Assembly (NCBI GenBank): GCA_003452735.1
Contig: DMNL01000065.1
Span: 1-14,410 of the forward strand
Reading direction: 5' to 3'
Length of the DNA stretch: 14,410 nucleotides
Source: Spirochaetaceae bacterium
GTDB lineage: Bacteria > Spirochaetota > Spirochaetia > Treponematales > Rectinemataceae
The position numbers and the translations under genes are program-made. Numbering within the stretch: position 1 is the stretch's first letter; each line of letters begins with the position of its first letter. Below are positions 13,725 to 14,410 of this stretch, piece after piece. Under the pieces are notes generated by a model, which had not been told where the DNA came from, made no database searches, and saw only the letters and a program-made list of their open reading frames with translations.

Positions 13725-14410
13725 GACCTATAACCTTGCGAAGCGGGTAAGATACAATTACTCGCATAATAATCATTGCAAACACTGCTTGCCGATGTAA
13801 AGGAGAAATATTAAGGCCAAAGGCCTTTTGTAAGGCCTCTTTATTTTTAGTAAGAAAATACCAGTTATTTCCGAGTGCAGATTTAAAGTAGCTCAATTTT
13901 CTAATCAAAAAATTGCTAGAACCATCGTGCGCTCCACCAATAGCAATCGAGCGTGGAAGATTGGCCTGGATAGCTCGGGGCTCGTATATGATTTTTGCGC
14001 CTGTGTTGTGCGCTCGGATTAAAAAATCGGTCTCTTCACGATAGCAATTGCCAAAGTAGTGCTCATCGAAGCCAATCTTTTCCGCCAACTCGCGAGAGAC
14101 GAGAAAGGAGGCTTGCACAAAGGGCACTTCAACTGGCTCCTTAGTTCTTATATCAAAACGAGCTTCGAGGCTTACAGGATCGATGAGCCTTTTATTAATT
14201 TTGGTTTTTTGCAATCGTTCTGATTGCTCAATCTCTCCAAGAATCTCCTCAAAGATAGAAGAAAAGTCTTTATCCTTGGATAGCCTTGTTATATAGGGCG
14301 CACAAGCGCCTACAATCAAAGCACCATAGTCGTGCAAAGTTGTTATAAGTCGTTCCAAAGAGCCAGGCAAAAGAACTGAATCGTCATCCCCAAAATATAG
14401 ATATTCCCCG
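13714..14410 (-). CDS. GT2-family glycosyltransferase (5' end cut by window edge)
   Basis: The frame is open through the right edge, so the N-terminus is missing; 231 residues are visible before the TGA at 13714. The first visible residues, GEYLYFGDDDSVLLPGSLE, are the GT-A metal-binding region (DDD at visible residues 8-10, with 'D-x-x-x-x-PG-x-LE' after it). Further on are VPFVQASFLVSRELAEKIGF and then DEHYFGNCYREETDF. The REETDF (visible 124-129) followed by 'R-x-x-x-x-G' and IIYEPRA is the acceptor/catalytic-base region of rhamnosyltransferase-like GT2 enzymes. The missing part should hold about 80-90 residues with the first strand and nucleotide-binding Asp. The C-terminal 50 residues are hydrophobic and basic (AVFAMIIMRVIVSYPLRK) and may touch the membrane. 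The stop overlaps the next gene's start by 11 bases. Specificity unknown. Confidence 0.85.
   Translation of the reverse strand, partial: GEYLYFGDDDSVLLPGSLERLITTLHDYGALIVGACAPYITRLSKDKDFSSIFEEILGEIEQSERLQKTKINKRLIDPVSLEARFDIRTKEPVEVPFVQASFLVSRELAEKIGFDEHYFGNCYREETDFLIRAHNTGAKIIYEPRAIQANLPRSIAIGGAHDGSSNFLIRKLSYFKSALGNNWYFLTKNKEALQKAFGLNISPLHRQAVFAMIIMRVIVSYPLRKVIGHEL

Noticed and set aside
1..14410. Mobile elements, tRNA, rRNA, CRISPR arrays, toxin-antitoxin or phage-defence genes
   Set aside because: Looked for on both strands. No transposase motifs, terminal repeats, regularly spaced repeats or RNA gene signatures were seen, and coding sequence takes up almost all of the window.

Overview
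The window holds 11 protein-coding genes, all on the minus strand. Transcription therefore runs from the right edge to the left edge. The genes are packed tightly: the longest gap is 107 bases, five junctions overlap by 1-11 bases, and no stretch over 300 bases lacks a gene. Both edge genes are cut by the window (the right one lacks its 5' end, the left one its 3' end), so this is an internal slice of a longer surface-polysaccharide locus. I see no tRNA, rRNA, insertion sequence, CRISPR array or convincing promoter or terminator.

Organism: a diderm (Gram-negative-type) bacterium. At least four gene products look like exported outer-membrane beta-barrels with signal peptides ending A-x-A/Q-like, and the sugar genes include a WaaL/Wzy-type membrane protein. 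The combination of several divergent Wzi-like proteins, a short Omp85-like protein and a moderate G+C content (mid-40s by eye) makes me favour a spirochaete of the Treponema/Spirochaeta kind. That is an inference from gene content only.

Layout in order of transcription. Right third (14410-8085), polysaccharide synthesis: a GT2 glycosyltransferase (partial), a GT-B glycosyltransferase with a basic tail, a 710-residue protein fusing a GT2 domain to a GT4 domain (GTG start), a multi-span O-antigen ligase/polymerase-like protein, and a GT4 glycosyltransferase. These five genes overlap one another by 1-11 bases. Middle (8050-5535): a single-POTRA Omp85-like outer-membrane protein and a NodB-type polysaccharide deacetylase with no signal peptide. 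Left third (5465-1): three divergent capsule-assembly Wzi-like outer-membrane proteins, with a CelD/FemAB-like GNAT acyltransferase between the second and third; its start overlaps the end of the second Wzi gene.

How it may work together (inference): the glycosyltransferases build a chain on a lipid carrier, the WaaL/Wzy-like protein polymerises or transfers it, the deacetylase and the acyltransferase adjust acyl groups, and the Wzi-like barrels hold or organise the polymer at the outer surface. The Omp85-like protein could be a dedicated insertase for these barrels or another route through the outer membrane. Priming transferase, flippase, chain-length regulator and Wza-type channel are not in the window.
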